Shown: positions 25,929 through 35,272 of the stretch, piece by piece
Numbering within the stretch: the stretch's first letter is position 1
Layout: each line of letters opens with the position of its first letter
NCBI GenBank assembly: GCA_041738715.1
Contig: JBGSPI010000132.1
Span: 62,001 to 126,000, forward strand
Origin: Chamaesiphon sp041738715
Lineage (GTDB): Bacteria; Cyanobacteriota; Cyanobacteriia; Cyanobacteriales; Chamaesiphonaceae
Length of the DNA stretch: 64,000 nucleotides
Reading direction: 5' to 3'
The notes under the pieces: generated by a model
The model's input: only the letters and a program-made list of their open reading frames with translations
Told to the model about the DNA's origin: nothing
Database searches by the model: none
Position numbers and translations under genes: made by a program

Positions 25929-26450
25929 CTACTTGCGATACTTAAAGTTCATCGGGCCTTTATAACCGCTTGCCGTAGCGATATCTTTCAGTTCGCGGGT
26001 ACCAGGAATAAGTTGACCATTAATTAGCCAACTTGGAAACATTTGAATATTCTTTTGTCTACATAGTTCACGTCGAGAATTCGGCGCATCTTTGGCGCAT
26101 TCTATGTATGGTAATTTAGTCGCAGCAGTGGCACCAAATAAGGCTTTTTGTTTATGGCAATGGGAACACCAATGGGCACCATAAAATTGCGCGCCACTCT
26201 TGACTAAATGCTCGGCTAATGCTACTTCGGCTGCACCTGAGACTGTTTCAATCTTGGCATCTATGGCAACTTTTCCACCACCATAGCGACGAACTTCAGG
26301 TGCAGTTTTGGCAACTAGATGTGCTGATTGTTGGCCAACTTGTTCGCTATCGGTGGCCGATGGATTGGCTTGAACTGGAAACCCGATAGAGACAGAACTG
26401 AGAGAAATGACAATCGCCATCGATGGCAGTGACTTGAATAATCCGAGCAT
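25929..26450 (-). CDS. Exported thioredoxin-like protein (CSHC active site)
   Basis: A 173-residue protein with signal peptide (LPSMAIVISLSSVSIGFPVQ). The thioredoxin-like domain (about 75-173) has active site GAHWCSHCHKQKALFG, then IECAKDAPNSRRELCRQKNI with two extra cysteines, the cis-Pro segment MFPSWLINGQLIPGTRELKD, and ends in a basic tail. This closely matches the thioredoxin domain found fused to, or partnering, cyanobacterial VKOR disulfide-forming proteins, but no VKOR membrane domain is encoded here. It would cycle disulfides in the lumen or periplasm, possibly with the DsbA-like neighbour. Confidence 0.88.
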   Translation of the reverse strand: MLGLFKSLPSMAIVISLSSVSIGFPVQANPSATDSEQVGQQSAHLVAKTAPEVRRYGGGKVAIDAKIETVSGAAEVALAEHLVKSGAQFYGAHWCSHCHKQKALFGATAATKLPYIECAKDAPNSRRELCRQKNIQMFPSWLINGQLIPGTRELKDIATASGYKGPMNFKYRK

Positions 26451-26621
26451 TCGATCGATATTTAGTGATAGGGGCGAATAAATTAGTGAACAGCAATTAA
26501 ATTTAGCAGCAAGCTGAAAACTGTTGACTGTTAAAATTTATAAACCATTAATGTCAATCGCACAAGCTTTTACTAGCTGTTGGATAAAATTCTCGATCAA
26601 ATGGTATTATATTTAACATTA

Positions 26622-28166
26622 CTAACGATCGAGCCAAGTCAGATCTGGATAATTAATTCGTGCTGCGGGACTGAGTGCGGCTAGTACTTGTTTGCCATAA
26701 CTGCGTTGGTTGATCCGGTTGTCAAAAATCGCCACGACACCTTGAGATGAGCGGATGGGATCGATCGCGCGGTGTAAAATGCGTAAGCCAGTCGGTAGTA
26801 GATATAGTCTGAACCAGTCCTGCTTTTGTTGTTTATAAGAACTTACCTTGGCAGCAACGAGGGGATCTTCGAGTGAGGGAATTGGTAGTGTCGCGATGAT
26901 CATCAAGTGGGGTGTGGGCAAACTGTCTTGATGATCTTGCCAAAATTTCCAGCCGGAAATGAGGATATTTGAATCATTCAGGTCGGTCTGTTCGACTTGG
27001 ATTCGGCTACCCCATTCAGCGGCGAGAATGGCCGCTAGTTGGGCTTGGAGCGGGGTATCACTGACGAGAATAATGACGAATTTCGGTTGCCGTTGAGTGA
27101 TGTGAAGTAACTGTTGAATTTCCGTTACTAAGATCGGTTGAAATTTTGGTGTATTGGGCATCGGCATCCACCGGGGGATGTAGAGTTGAAATAAATCAGT
27201 TTGGCGATTGAGTGAAAACTTAACTGAAGTTATTTCTTCTAAGCCTAGTTCTTGTCGATAACCGATCGCTTCATCTGTGATGTCTACGGCACTGGTAATC
27301 AGCACTGTGGGCTGACGTTGCCAAATTGGGGCGAGTTGACTAATGGAGTTACTAGGGGCAATCTTGAGGGTGAATTTACCATGAGGGCGATCGATTGTTG
27401 CCCAGATAATTTGGTCTACTGGGGCTGATAGTTGTTGCTGAAATTTCAGCCAATTTGGTGGTAAATTAGGCGAAAATAAATCAATGATTAACTCGATCGT
27501 CGATCGCTCGATCGGGTCTAGTAGATAACAATTGTAAGGATTATCGGGACGTTGCCATAGGGTTTCGAGTAACTGAATTTTGGCGTGTCCGATCTTTTCC
27601 CATTTCGTCGGGGGTTGGCTCAACCGGAGATCGTGCCAATCTTGGGGTTTGAGGGTGACTGTCAGTAATTCTTGGGCTAAATTTTCTAAATCGTCAGCAC
27701 CATCAATGATGGTAGGGCTGTTCTTGACTGGCGGAGATGTGAGTTGGCGATTCAGCCAGGAGCCAGGATCTGTCACCCACAACCCATCAAAGTGAGGATC
27801 TGGCGGCTCGGTACCAGTATAGATCTGGCGGCTGGTTGCACCCAGCAATTGCTGAAGTTGCGGCAGTTCAGTATTGACTAAATGAGCTTGAAAAGCTGCT
27901 GGAATCACAATGGTGACAGGATCATCCCAAATCAGCGCGGGAATTAAATAACTTAATCGATATTTGCCCACCAGCCGATGAGTAGCCACTCCTGTCTGGA
28001 TCAAGGCAGATTTGGACATCCGCAGTGCCCGCGCCACCAAGCGCGTCATCGTCAGATAATGAGGCCAATCAGCGATACTGTAAATATTGTCCGCACAAGT
28101 TCTATTTTGCTGACGGAGCAAATCGCGGAGAATGGTGTGGGCGGTAACTTCGATCGATTTCGACAT
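26622..28166 (-). CDS. DinG/XPD-like helicase relative with degenerate ATPase motifs
   Basis: A 514-residue protein that resembles cyanobacterial DinG-type helicases, most clearly at the C terminus (DPIRSSQGVVAIFDNRINQR, like the DinG IRS..D.G.V...D.R block). The expected catalytic motifs look decayed. Around residues 58-75 the P-loop reads QTGVATHRLVGKYRLSYLIP rather than a proper GKT/S loop. The DEAH box at about 154-158 reads IIDGADDLE. The QxxGR-type motif VI is disrupted. No four-Cys Fe-S cluster is obvious. It probably cannot hydrolyse ATP like a true helicase and may be a structural or DNA-binding relative. Separate transcription unit, opposite to mgtE. Confidence 0.75.
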   Translation of the reverse strand: MSKSIEVTAHTILRDLLRQQNRTCADNIYSIADWPHYLTMTRLVARALRMSKSALIQTGVATHRLVGKYRLSYLIPALIWDDPVTIVIPAAFQAHLVNTELPQLQQLLGATSRQIYTGTEPPDPHFDGLWVTDPGSWLNRQLTSPPVKNSPTIIDGADDLENLAQELLTVTLKPQDWHDLRLSQPPTKWEKIGHAKIQLLETLWQRPDNPYNCYLLDPIERSTIELIIDLFSPNLPPNWLKFQQQLSAPVDQIIWATIDRPHGKFTLKIAPSNSISQLAPIWQRQPTVLITSAVDITDEAIGYRQELGLEEITSVKFSLNRQTDLFQLYIPRWMPMPNTPKFQPILVTEIQQLLHITQRQPKFVIILVSDTPLQAQLAAILAAEWGSRIQVEQTDLNDSNILISGWKFWQDHQDSLPTPHLMIIATLPIPSLEDPLVAAKVSSYKQQKQDWFRLYLLPTGLRILHRAIDPIRSSQGVVAIFDNRINQRSYGKQVLAALSPAARINYPDLTWLDR

Positions 28167-28331
28167 TATGGTTGCTGACAGTCGCTCCAGAGCTAAATCT
28201 CGATCGACAATCGAAATTGAGTAGAGTGTTGACTATCGATATTGTATAGTCGATTCACCCAAAAACGGCATCTGGCAAAATTATCAATCCAATACTGGTG
28301 AATTGACGATTGTGTATTGACCCCGCTAACG

Positions 28332-28477
28332 ATAGGATGAGAAAGCCGATCCCCAAAATGTTACCTCAAGTATCGGTATTAACTGTTATGTATCCTATGG
28401 ACTACTGTCCATTTGTCCACAAAATCGCCCTTCTCTAAATCTGACGAGCTAGTCTCCCAGACGGAGGAGGCTAGGAG
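28332..28477 (+). promoter_or_regulatory. Structured 5' leader of mgtE (candidate cis-regulatory RNA)
   Basis: The 313-bp gap before mgtE has no gene, but its 3' half has nested pairing. ATAGGAT (28332-28338) pairs with ATCCTAT (28392-28398), enclosing CCGAT (28346-28350) with ATCGG (28372-28376). A second hairpin TGGAC-TACT-GTCCA follows at 28398-28411. Near the start codon, CTAG...CTCC can pair with GGAG...CTAG around the AGGAGG ribosome-binding site. Mg-sensing M-box RNAs precede mgtE in many bacteria; I could not make this fit the M-box consensus, so it is only a candidate. Confidence 0.4.
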
Positions 28478-28479
28478 GT

Positions 28480-29829
28480 TTGATGCTCAGTCGAGAAGGT
28501 TTGGATTTATCAGAAATCACCGACTTGAATCAACTCAAGTCAGAGTTAAACAATTTACCAGCGGTAGATGTTGGGGATTATATTAGCGAACTGCCCGCAG
28601 AACGTCGAGCGATCGCTTTTCGACTGTTAATTAAAGATCGCGCCATTGATGTATTTGAATATCTGCCGCCGGAGATTCAAGAAGAGTTAATCGAAGCCCT
28701 CCACGATACTCAAGTATGCCAGATTATCGAAGCGATGAGTCCCGACGATCGGGTAGCATTATTTGATGAATTACCCGCTGGAGTAGTTAAACGGTTATTA
28801 CCCCAATTAAGTTCTGAAGAGCGTCAAGCTACCGCGACAATTATCGGTTATCCCGATGGTACAGCCGGACGGGTAATGACGACAGAATATGTGCGGTTGC
28901 GCCAGGGTTTAACCGTCGGTGAAGCTTTGGCAAAAATGAAACAAAGCGATCGCGATAAGGAAACAGTCTACTATGCCTATATCACCGATGATAGTCGGAA
29001 ATTAAAACAGGTAGTCTCACTGCGCCAACTGGTATTTACCCTCCCCGATACACCGATTACCGATATTGCTAGCGATCGAGTCATTAAAGCTTATACCGAA
29101 ACGCCCCAAGAAGATGTCGCTAGACAAATGCAACGGTATGATTTAATTGCGATGCCTGTGGTCGATCGTGAGGATCGATTAGTGGGGATTGTCACCATCG
29201 ATGATGTCGTCGATATCTTACAAGAAGAAGCCACCGAAGATATCCAAAAACTCGCGGGGGTTGCGGGTGGTGAAGATTCCTCCCTGTCCCCACCCTGGGA
29301 CAAATTACGCAATCGGCTGCCCTGGTTGGTGGCAATTATGGGATTATATATTGGCGCATCGAGTTCGATCGCGCCCTTCCAAGAAACAATCTCCAAAGTA
29401 CCAGTTTTAGCCGTAATTATGCCCCTGTTTTCTAATACGGGGGGTGCCGTTGGTACTCAAGCCTTAACTGTGACTATTCGCTCCCTCGGTGTCGGCGAAG
29501 TCACCCCCACCGACACCCTCAAAATCCTCGGCAAAGAAGTACTAGCAGGGCTAGGCACAGCTTTGGGGCTGGGTTTAACGATGATCCTTCTAGGTTTGAT
29601 TTGGACGGCTCCAAGCGAACGCTGGGTGGCACTGGTAGCAGGATTGGTGATGGCAGCTAATACGCTAATTGCCGTAACCTTGGGTACATTGATGCCGATG
29701 GGTTTTCAACGGTTAAATTTAGATCCGGCGTTAATTAGTGGCCCATTAGTGACTACACTATTAGACACGATCGGCTTTATTCTATTTCTTTCGTTGATCA
29801 CGATCGGCACTACTGTTTTGCACCTTTAA
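28480..29829 (+). CDS. mgtE: Magnesium transporter MgtE
   Basis: A 449-residue MgtE. The N-terminal superhelical MgtE_N domain (about 20-125) has repeats like LPPEIQEELIEAL and MSPDDRVALFDELP. Two CBS domains follow (about 130-250; MTTEYVRLRQGLTVGEAL, then VVDREDRLVGIVTIDDVVDI). The membrane domain has five TM helices from about residue 285, with PLFSNTGGAVGTQAL in the pore region. In this family the cytosolic domains bind Mg and close the pore when internal Mg is high. ATG 28480 has a strong AGGAGG site. The upstream leader looks structured and may give extra control. Confidence 0.97.
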   Translation: MMLSREGLDLSEITDLNQLKSELNNLPAVDVGDYISELPAERRAIAFRLLIKDRAIDVFEYLPPEIQEELIEALHDTQVCQIIEAMSPDDRVALFDELPAGVVKRLLPQLSSEERQATATIIGYPDGTAGRVMTTEYVRLRQGLTVGEALAKMKQSDRDKETVYYAYITDDSRKLKQVVSLRQLVFTLPDTPITDIASDRVIKAYTETPQEDVARQMQRYDLIAMPVVDREDRLVGIVTIDDVVDILQEEATEDIQKLAGVAGGEDSSLSPPWDKLRNRLPWLVAIMGLYIGASSSIAPFQETISKVPVLAVIMPLFSNTGGAVGTQALTVTIRSLGVGEVTPTDTLKILGKEVLAGLGTALGLGLTMILLGLIWTAPSERWVALVAGLVMAANTLIAVTLGTLMPMGFQRLNLDPALISGPLVTTLLDTIGFILFLSLITIGTTVLHL

Positions 29830-30004
29830 AGATGATAATTTGACATCGATCGAACTGTCGGGGTAACATTTAATTATGGGTAGACTGCCCGAATCTTATT
29901 AACTCAACAACCTTCAATTATTACTGACTGCGGCTGCTGAACACACAGTCAACCTATCCAAAGATAATTGCCAAAACCCATCGCGGTATTGGCAGCAGGT
30001 TTTT

Positions 30005-31447
30005 ATGCAGCAGCCCAAGAATACTCAAAGACTCCTCCGCGCTCTCGTTAAGCAAGGATTAGATGTCAGTTATATCGATCGTGTTTACACAGTCCGACTG
30101 AAAGATCGACCCGATGCCCCAATCGCCGAAGTCCTGTTGCCACAGGATTTCCCCATCGAAGGCAAAGCTTTCAAACAACTCGCCGGATTAACTACCCTCG
30201 CCCATCCCGGCGGTGGTAAAGTCACTCGTACCTTTGCAACACCCGATTTCCATCCTGGGGATACTGGCGTAGCCATTGGCTCCGTCATCGAAACTCAGGG
30301 CATGGTAGTCCCAGCAGCCGTTGGTAGCGATATCAACTGTGGGATGCGGCTTCACGTTGTCGATCTCAGCGTCGAAGATTTCCTCGCCCAGCGCGACAAA
30401 TTTGTCGAATTGATGAAGGGGGATTATTTTTTCGGGACTCGCGATGTCACGATGACAGCAGCTACCAGTCGCGCCATGTTTAACGATGGCATTCCTGGCT
30501 GGTTGGAGCAGATGGCACACAACCCCATCGGGAGTGTGGCTAAATCCGATTTTGCCCAATTGTGGCGGGAAATCGATTCAGTCCAATTCCTCGGCTCGAT
30601 GGCGGGAAATGCCCGCTGGGCACCAAGCGAACTAGTTCCAACAGCCGGATTAGTCCGCGACGGGGATTTAGGTACGATTGGTGGTGGCAATCACTTTGTC
30701 GAAATCCAAGCGGTAGTCGAAGTCCACAACCCGCGCCTTGCTTATCAATCCAATGTGAAAGTTGGACAACTAGCGATCGCGATTCACTCCGGTTCCCGTA
30801 CTGTGGGTAAATATATTGGCGGAATGTGGCGCGACAGAGCTAAATCTGCTTGGTTAAAAGGTTATCCCTTTCCCAATTCCAATCTATTTTCGCTCTCAAC
30901 CACTACCAATCCTGACTTAGTAGCTGAGTATTTAGAAGCAGAAGCAACAGCGGCTAATTACGCCTTTGTCAATCGATTGATTTTGGCTGAATTATTACGG
31001 TTGCGATTGCGGCAAGTATATGGCGATCTTACCGCACCATTAGTCTGCGATCTTCCCCACAATCTCACTTTTCCCAATCATCAGGGTTGGATTGTCCGTA
31101 AAGGTGCTTGTTCCGCCGCAGCAGGGCAATTGCTGATTACACCTGGTTCGATGGGCACACCATCCTATCTACTCGCCGGATTGGGCAACCATCGCTATCT
31201 CAATTCAGCCGCTCACGGTGCAGGGCGAACGATTTCGCGCTTTGAACTCACCCGTGCGGGGGCAAACTATACTGAGTCGGATTTAGGTTTGACAGGGGTA
31301 GATTGCATCACGTTACGCTCGGAGCGACGGATTGAAGAAGCTCCAGCGGCGTATAAATTGATCGATCGAGTTATCGATACCCAAGTAGCCGCCGGAATGG
31401 TAGAAGTGGTCGCCAAACTGCGGCCGATTTTAACCTTTAAGGCTTAG
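30005..31447 (+). CDS. rtcB: RtcB-family RNA ligase
   Basis: A 480-residue RtcB-type protein, which joins RNA 2',3'-cyclic phosphate or 3'-phosphate ends to 5'-OH ends using GTP and Mn. Conserved blocks are present: VGSDINCGMRLHVVD (metal Cys), GTIGGGNHFVEIQ, IAIHSGSRTVGKYIG, LITPGSMGTPSYLLAG and NSAAHGAGRTISRFE with the His that is guanylylated in this family. It is longer than E. coli RtcB. No rtcA, archease or RtcR regulator lies beside it. Function is likely tRNA or rRNA repair. The 175-bp gap after mgtE suggests its own promoter. Confidence 0.95.
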   Translation: MQQPKNTQRLLRALVKQGLDVSYIDRVYTVRLKDRPDAPIAEVLLPQDFPIEGKAFKQLAGLTTLAHPGGGKVTRTFATPDFHPGDTGVAIGSVIETQGMVVPAAVGSDINCGMRLHVVDLSVEDFLAQRDKFVELMKGDYFFGTRDVTMTAATSRAMFNDGIPGWLEQMAHNPIGSVAKSDFAQLWREIDSVQFLGSMAGNARWAPSELVPTAGLVRDGDLGTIGGGNHFVEIQAVVEVHNPRLAYQSNVKVGQLAIAIHSGSRTVGKYIGGMWRDRAKSAWLKGYPFPNSNLFSLSTTTNPDLVAEYLEAEATAANYAFVNRLILAELLRLRLRQVYGDLTAPLVCDLPHNLTFPNHQGWIVRKGACSAAAGQLLITPGSMGTPSYLLAGLGNHRYLNSAAHGAGRTISRFELTRAGANYTESDLGLTGVDCITLRSERRIEEAPAAYKLIDRVIDTQVAAGMVEVVAKLRPILTFKA

Positions 31448-31671
31448 TAGCTCGGGTCTCACGAATCGAAGGTGGAAAGTGCAGCGACAGCTACGTTTTT
31501 CACCTCTACTCAACGTCAAATTTGACCTAGAGTTTTGATGTGAGATGAGTTTAATCTGAGTGTAGAAAGTGCGCTGCTGGTGTGATAGATCAAGATGCAA
31601 ACAGCTAGTGGCGAACATTTTGATTAAAACCAGCACAGTGATAAGTTCGGGAGATCTATCCTCATTCCTTA

Positions 31672-32253
31672 TTACTCGAAAATTCTGCTCAAATCCAAAT
31701 TAAATCCTGGTAAAATATCCTCACAATTAACCGAAGTTGGAGATTGAATCATTTCAACTTCTGAGCCGATGCGGTAGATTTCTACTTGTTTATCTTGAGG
31801 ATTAATTAGTAAACCTAATCGCACCCCATTATCCCGATATTCCAACATTTTAGCTTGCAGAGTTGACAGATTATCTGTGCGCGAACGTAACTCAATCACA
31901 AAATCTGGTGCTAAAGGGGGAAACTTTTCGCGATCCTCAGTAGATAGCGCGTTCCAGCGAGATAGTTCTACCCAAGCCACATCTGGCGATCGCTGACTAC
32001 CTAATGGTAATTTGAAAATAGTAGATGAGCTAAAAACTTTGCCGAGTCTAGTGGTGCGATTCCAAATGGTTAGATCTGTGCCTAATTCTAGTTCTTTATT
32101 TCCACTTTCTCCGCCAACTGGTGACATGACAATGAGTACTCCTTCACTGGTTAATTCGAGCCGATGTTCTGGATTGGCAATACAAAGCTGATAAAATTGT
32201 TCAGGCGTGAGTTGGAGAGTACTGAGATTGAGGGGGATGTGAGCGATAGTCAT
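31672..32253 (-). CDS. Uma2-family (DUF820) PD-(D/E)xK nuclease-like protein
   Basis: A 193-residue Uma2-family protein. It shows LTSEGVLIVMSPVGGESG, QRSPDVAWVELSRW (with the Asp kept at residue 91), PDFVIELRSRTDNL and KMLEYRDNGVRLGLLINPQ. Compared with the relative at 211-810, it retains the predicted acidic active-site residue. The biological role of these proteins is unknown despite their abundance in cyanobacteria; nuclease activity is predicted from fold. It has its own promoter region, divergent from pyrB. Confidence 0.93.
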   Translation of the reverse strand: MTIAHIPLNLSTLQLTPEQFYQLCIANPEHRLELTSEGVLIVMSPVGGESGNKELELGTDLTIWNRTTRLGKVFSSSTIFKLPLGSQRSPDVAWVELSRWNALSTEDREKFPPLAPDFVIELRSRTDNLSTLQAKMLEYRDNGVRLGLLINPQDKQVEIYRIGSEVEMIQSPTSVNCEDILPGFNLDLSRIFE

Positions 32254-32436
32254 AAAACCTCCAAACGATGGCGACGATCGATTGATGCTGTATGTATATT
32301 ATGTCAGGTCGAAATCTATCCATCGTGATAATATCGATCGACTAACTGACAAAATTAAACACATCGATCGTTGACAACGGGCACTCGATCGCCAATGATG
32401 TGCCTAATTCCGATCCCATATCTCCTATTCCCTACA

Positions 32437-33432
32437 ATGACTTGGACGCGCCGACATATACTATCCTTGGCGGATTTCACCCCACAGGAGTATGATACTG
32501 TCCTTCAGACGGCGGCTAGCTTCAAGGAAGTACTATCTCGCCCCGTCAAGAAAGTACCCACCCTCCAAGGGCGGGTAGTTGCCAATCTCTTTTTTGAATC
32601 TTCCACCCGTACCCGCAGTAGTTTTGAATTAGCCGCCAAACGTCTCTCCGCTGATACGCTCAATTTCGCAGCGGCGACTTCCTCGCTCACCAAAGGCGAA
32701 ACCATTCTCGATACAGCCAAAACTTATCTGGCGATGGGTGCTGATTTGATGGTGATCCGCCATAAACAAGCGGGAGTACCGCTAGCAATTGCCACAGAAA
32801 TGGATCGGATGGGGATGAAAGTGGGGATTTTAAATGCTGGGGATGGGCAACACGAACATCCTTCCCAAGCATTATTAGATCTCTTAACTATTTGCGGCAC
32901 AATCGATCGAGTTAATCCGCGATTATCTTTGCTCAAAGACAAAAAAATTGCGATCGTTGGGGATATTTTACATTCACGGGTGGCTCGCTCGAATATTTGG
33001 AGTCTAACTGCTAGTGGTGCCGAAGTTCATCTCGCCGCACCACCGACATTACTCCCTGCCGAATTTGCTAACTATTGTCAGGTGACACGGGCTGGAATTG
33101 ATAATTCCCGATTATTTATCCACTGGAAAATCGAACCCGCGCTCAAAAATGCTGATTTTGTGATGACATTACGCCTTCAGCAAGAGCGAATGACTGAACA
33201 TTTATTACCGAGTTTACGGGAATATCATCAATACTTCGGCATCACCAGAGAACGGTTAAAATTATGTCATCCAAATGTGAAAATTTTACACCCTGGACCA
33301 ACTAATCGAGGCGTGGAAATTACCTCAGATTTAATGGACGATCCGGCTTTAAGTCTAATTGCCGAACAGGTGACAAATGGGGTGGCAATTCGGATGGCAT
33401 TACTTTATCTGATGGGAAATACGAAAGAATGA
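32437..33432 (+). CDS. pyrB: Aspartate carbamoyltransferase catalytic subunit
   Basis: Catalyses carbamoyl phosphate plus aspartate to carbamoyl-aspartate, the committed step of pyrimidine synthesis. I start at ATG 32437 (MTWTRRHILSLADF), the usual N terminus; an in-frame TTG 66 bp upstream gives an implausible leader. Carbamoyl-phosphate motif FFESSTRTRSSFELAAKRL, GDGQHEHPSQALLDL, and HPGPTNRGVEI are intact. About 331 residues, normal. No pyrI regulatory subunit is nearby, as usual for cyanobacteria. Confidence 0.97.
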   Translation: MTWTRRHILSLADFTPQEYDTVLQTAASFKEVLSRPVKKVPTLQGRVVANLFFESSTRTRSSFELAAKRLSADTLNFAAATSSLTKGETILDTAKTYLAMGADLMVIRHKQAGVPLAIATEMDRMGMKVGILNAGDGQHEHPSQALLDLLTICGTIDRVNPRLSLLKDKKIAIVGDILHSRVARSNIWSLTASGAEVHLAAPPTLLPAEFANYCQVTRAGIDNSRLFIHWKIEPALKNADFVMTLRLQQERMTEHLLPSLREYHQYFGITRERLKLCHPNVKILHPGPTNRGVEITSDLMDDPALSLIAEQVTNGVAIRMALLYLMGNTKE

Positions 33433-33682
33433 TGGTTCTACCGAATTTGCTATGCTAGCTTAAACGATTGAAATGCCATTGGTTGAGTTCGATCGATATT
33501 AATAGAATCAGTATTTTAGACTTCGACATGGCTAACTTTAAAGTATCTGACATCGCCAACTTCTCCTTTCAAGTCACAGTTGATAAGTTGGCGAAGTGTT
33601 TCGGTGTAATTTAAGCCAGATTGCCGACAGTGGCGGTCGATCCACCGTGATAGGCTGGAAGACATATTTTCAGTAAGTCTTC

Positions 33683-35173
33683 GTGTCGATCGACTCAAAA
33701 TCTATCTATCGCGTTAAACCATTGGCAGGGCAAGCGGCGATCACAATTGCCACTGAATTGGCAGAGATTAACCGACTGGTGAGTGTTGCTGAATCACTCG
33801 TACGTTATCAAGTTGCACCAGCCCCAACTGGATGTCCCCAGCTACCCGCAGATCTGCAATTGCGATCGTATCAACAGCAGGCTATGGTCAATTGGTTCAA
33901 AAATCACGGTCGCGGTACGCTCAAAATGGCAACAGGTTCAGGTAAAACAATTACCGCCTTGGCGATCGTCACCCAATTGTATCAGCAAATCGGGTTACAA
34001 GTAGTTGTCATCGTCTGTCCCTTCCGCCATCTTGTCACTCAGTGGGGGCGAGAGTGCGAAAAATTTCACCTTGAACCGATTCTCGCCTGTGAAAGCATTC
34101 ACAAATGGCAAAGTAAATTCTCCCATCAACTTGCCCGGATTAACACCAATCAACAGCTATTTCTCACTGTCATTACTACGAATGAAACCTTAGTCAGTGC
34201 TGGCTTTCAGTCTCAACTCAAATATTTACCCGATCGCACCCTGATCATCGGCGACGAGGTGCATAATCTCGGCGCGAAAAAACGGGAATCTAGTCTGCCG
34301 CGCAATGTCGGCTTGAGACTTGCTCTCTCAGCCACCCCAGAACGCCACTATGACGACATTGGCACTCAAAATATCCTCGACTACTTTGGGGACATCTTAC
34401 AGCCCGAATTTACCCTCAAAGATGCGATCGAACAGGGTGCCCTCGTCCATTATTTATACTACCCAATCCTCGTCGAATTGACCGAATCAGAAAGCGAGCA
34501 GTATCTCAAACTCACCCGCATCATCACCCGCAAGCTCACCTATCAAAGCACCGACGAACTCGACACCCCAGACATTACCCCCTTGCTGATGCAACGTGCC
34601 AGACTGATTGGTGCAGCCGCCAACAAACTCACTGCGCTCAAAAGCCTGATGCAGACTCGACTAGATACTAGTCACACGCTCTTTTACTGTGGTGATGGGT
34701 GTAGCGACAGTACCCAACAACTTGCCGCTGTTACTCACCTGCTGGGTAATGAACTTGGCTACCGTGTCAATACTTACACCGCCGCTACACCCTTAACAGA
34801 TCGAGAAAACCTCCGGCACCAATTTGCCTCCGGTGCGCTCCAAGGTTTAGTGGCGATCCGCTGCTTGGATGAAGGGATTGATATTCCTGCGATCAAACAT
34901 GCTGTGATTCTCGCTAGTAGTACTAACCCCCGCCAATTTATCCAACGCCGAGGACGCATCCTCCGCCCTGACACGGGGAAAGACCGTGCTACGCTCTACG
35001 ATATGATCGTTTTGCCGCCGGAATTGGATCGGGAAACTTTGGCTATCGAACGCAATCTCCTTAGACGAGAACTCCTGCGGCTGATTGAATTTGCTGATTT
35101 GGCTGATAATGCGGCTACAGCGAGAAGTCAATTGTTACAACTTCAGAAACGGTATGGTTTATTGGATATTTAA
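33683..35173 (+). CDS. SF2 DEVH-box helicase, Dnd-restriction-like
   Basis: A 496-residue superfamily 2 helicase from a GTG start. Motifs in order: Q-like LRSYQQQAMVNWF (about 61-73), Walker A ATGSGKT (83-89), DEVH (191-194), LSATPERH (215-222), and the C-terminal RecA lobe with CLDEGIDIPAI and RQFIQRRGRILRP. It resembles the helicase-type restriction protein annotated with DNA-phosphorothioation (Dnd) systems in cyanobacteria, and a DndD-like ATPase gene lies just downstream with the mini-protein gene between. No nuclease domain is recognised within it. I infer a DNA-defence or DNA-repair module with those two genes. The GTG start is uncertain; no other start nearby gives the N-terminal domain. 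Confidence 0.85.
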   Translation: MSIDSKSIYRVKPLAGQAAITIATELAEINRLVSVAESLVRYQVAPAPTGCPQLPADLQLRSYQQQAMVNWFKNHGRGTLKMATGSGKTITALAIVTQLYQQIGLQVVVIVCPFRHLVTQWGRECEKFHLEPILACESIHKWQSKFSHQLARINTNQQLFLTVITTNETLVSAGFQSQLKYLPDRTLIIGDEVHNLGAKKRESSLPRNVGLRLALSATPERHYDDIGTQNILDYFGDILQPEFTLKDAIEQGALVHYLYYPILVELTESESEQYLKLTRIITRKLTYQSTDELDTPDITPLLMQRARLIGAAANKLTALKSLMQTRLDTSHTLFYCGDGCSDSTQQLAAVTHLLGNELGYRVNTYTAATPLTDRENLRHQFASGALQGLVAIRCLDEGIDIPAIKHAVILASSTNPRQFIQRRGRILRPDTGKDRATLYDMIVLPPELDRETLAIERNLLRRELLRLIEFADLADNAATARSQLLQLQKRYGLLDI

Positions 35174-35195
35174 GCAGTTTTACAGAAGATCGAGG

Positions 35196-35272
35196 GTTGA
35201 AAGCCCCTGCCTTTAGGCAGATGGTTGATAGGACGGAGTTTAAATCTCCGTCCTATCAACCGCGCTTTCAAC
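35196..35272. repeat. Compound inverted-repeat element
   Basis: An outer stem GTTGAAAGC (35196-35204) / GCTTTCAAC (35264-35272) encloses two hairpins: CTGCC-TTTA-GGCAG (35207-35220) and a 15-bp perfect stem GTTGATAGGACGGAG / CTCCGTCCTATCAAC (35224-35260) with a 7-nt loop. The layout looks like a small non-autonomous mobile repeat or folded RNA; similar CTGCCTTTAGGCAG motifs occur, from memory, near ends of IS200/IS605-type elements in cyanobacteria. It lies between the helicase and mini-protein genes. Confidence 0.85.

Noticed and set aside
28332..28477. Calling the mgtE leader an M-box riboswitch
   Set aside because: Only short fragments recall the M-box; the conserved core could not be aligned, so it is kept as a candidate leader only.
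33516..33698. A 60-codon minus-strand ORF between pyrB and the helicase gene, with an internal ATG at 33665
   Set aside because: It fills an otherwise empty gap and reads plausibly helical, but it overlaps the helicase GTG start and I see no homology, signal or ribosome-binding site to support it.
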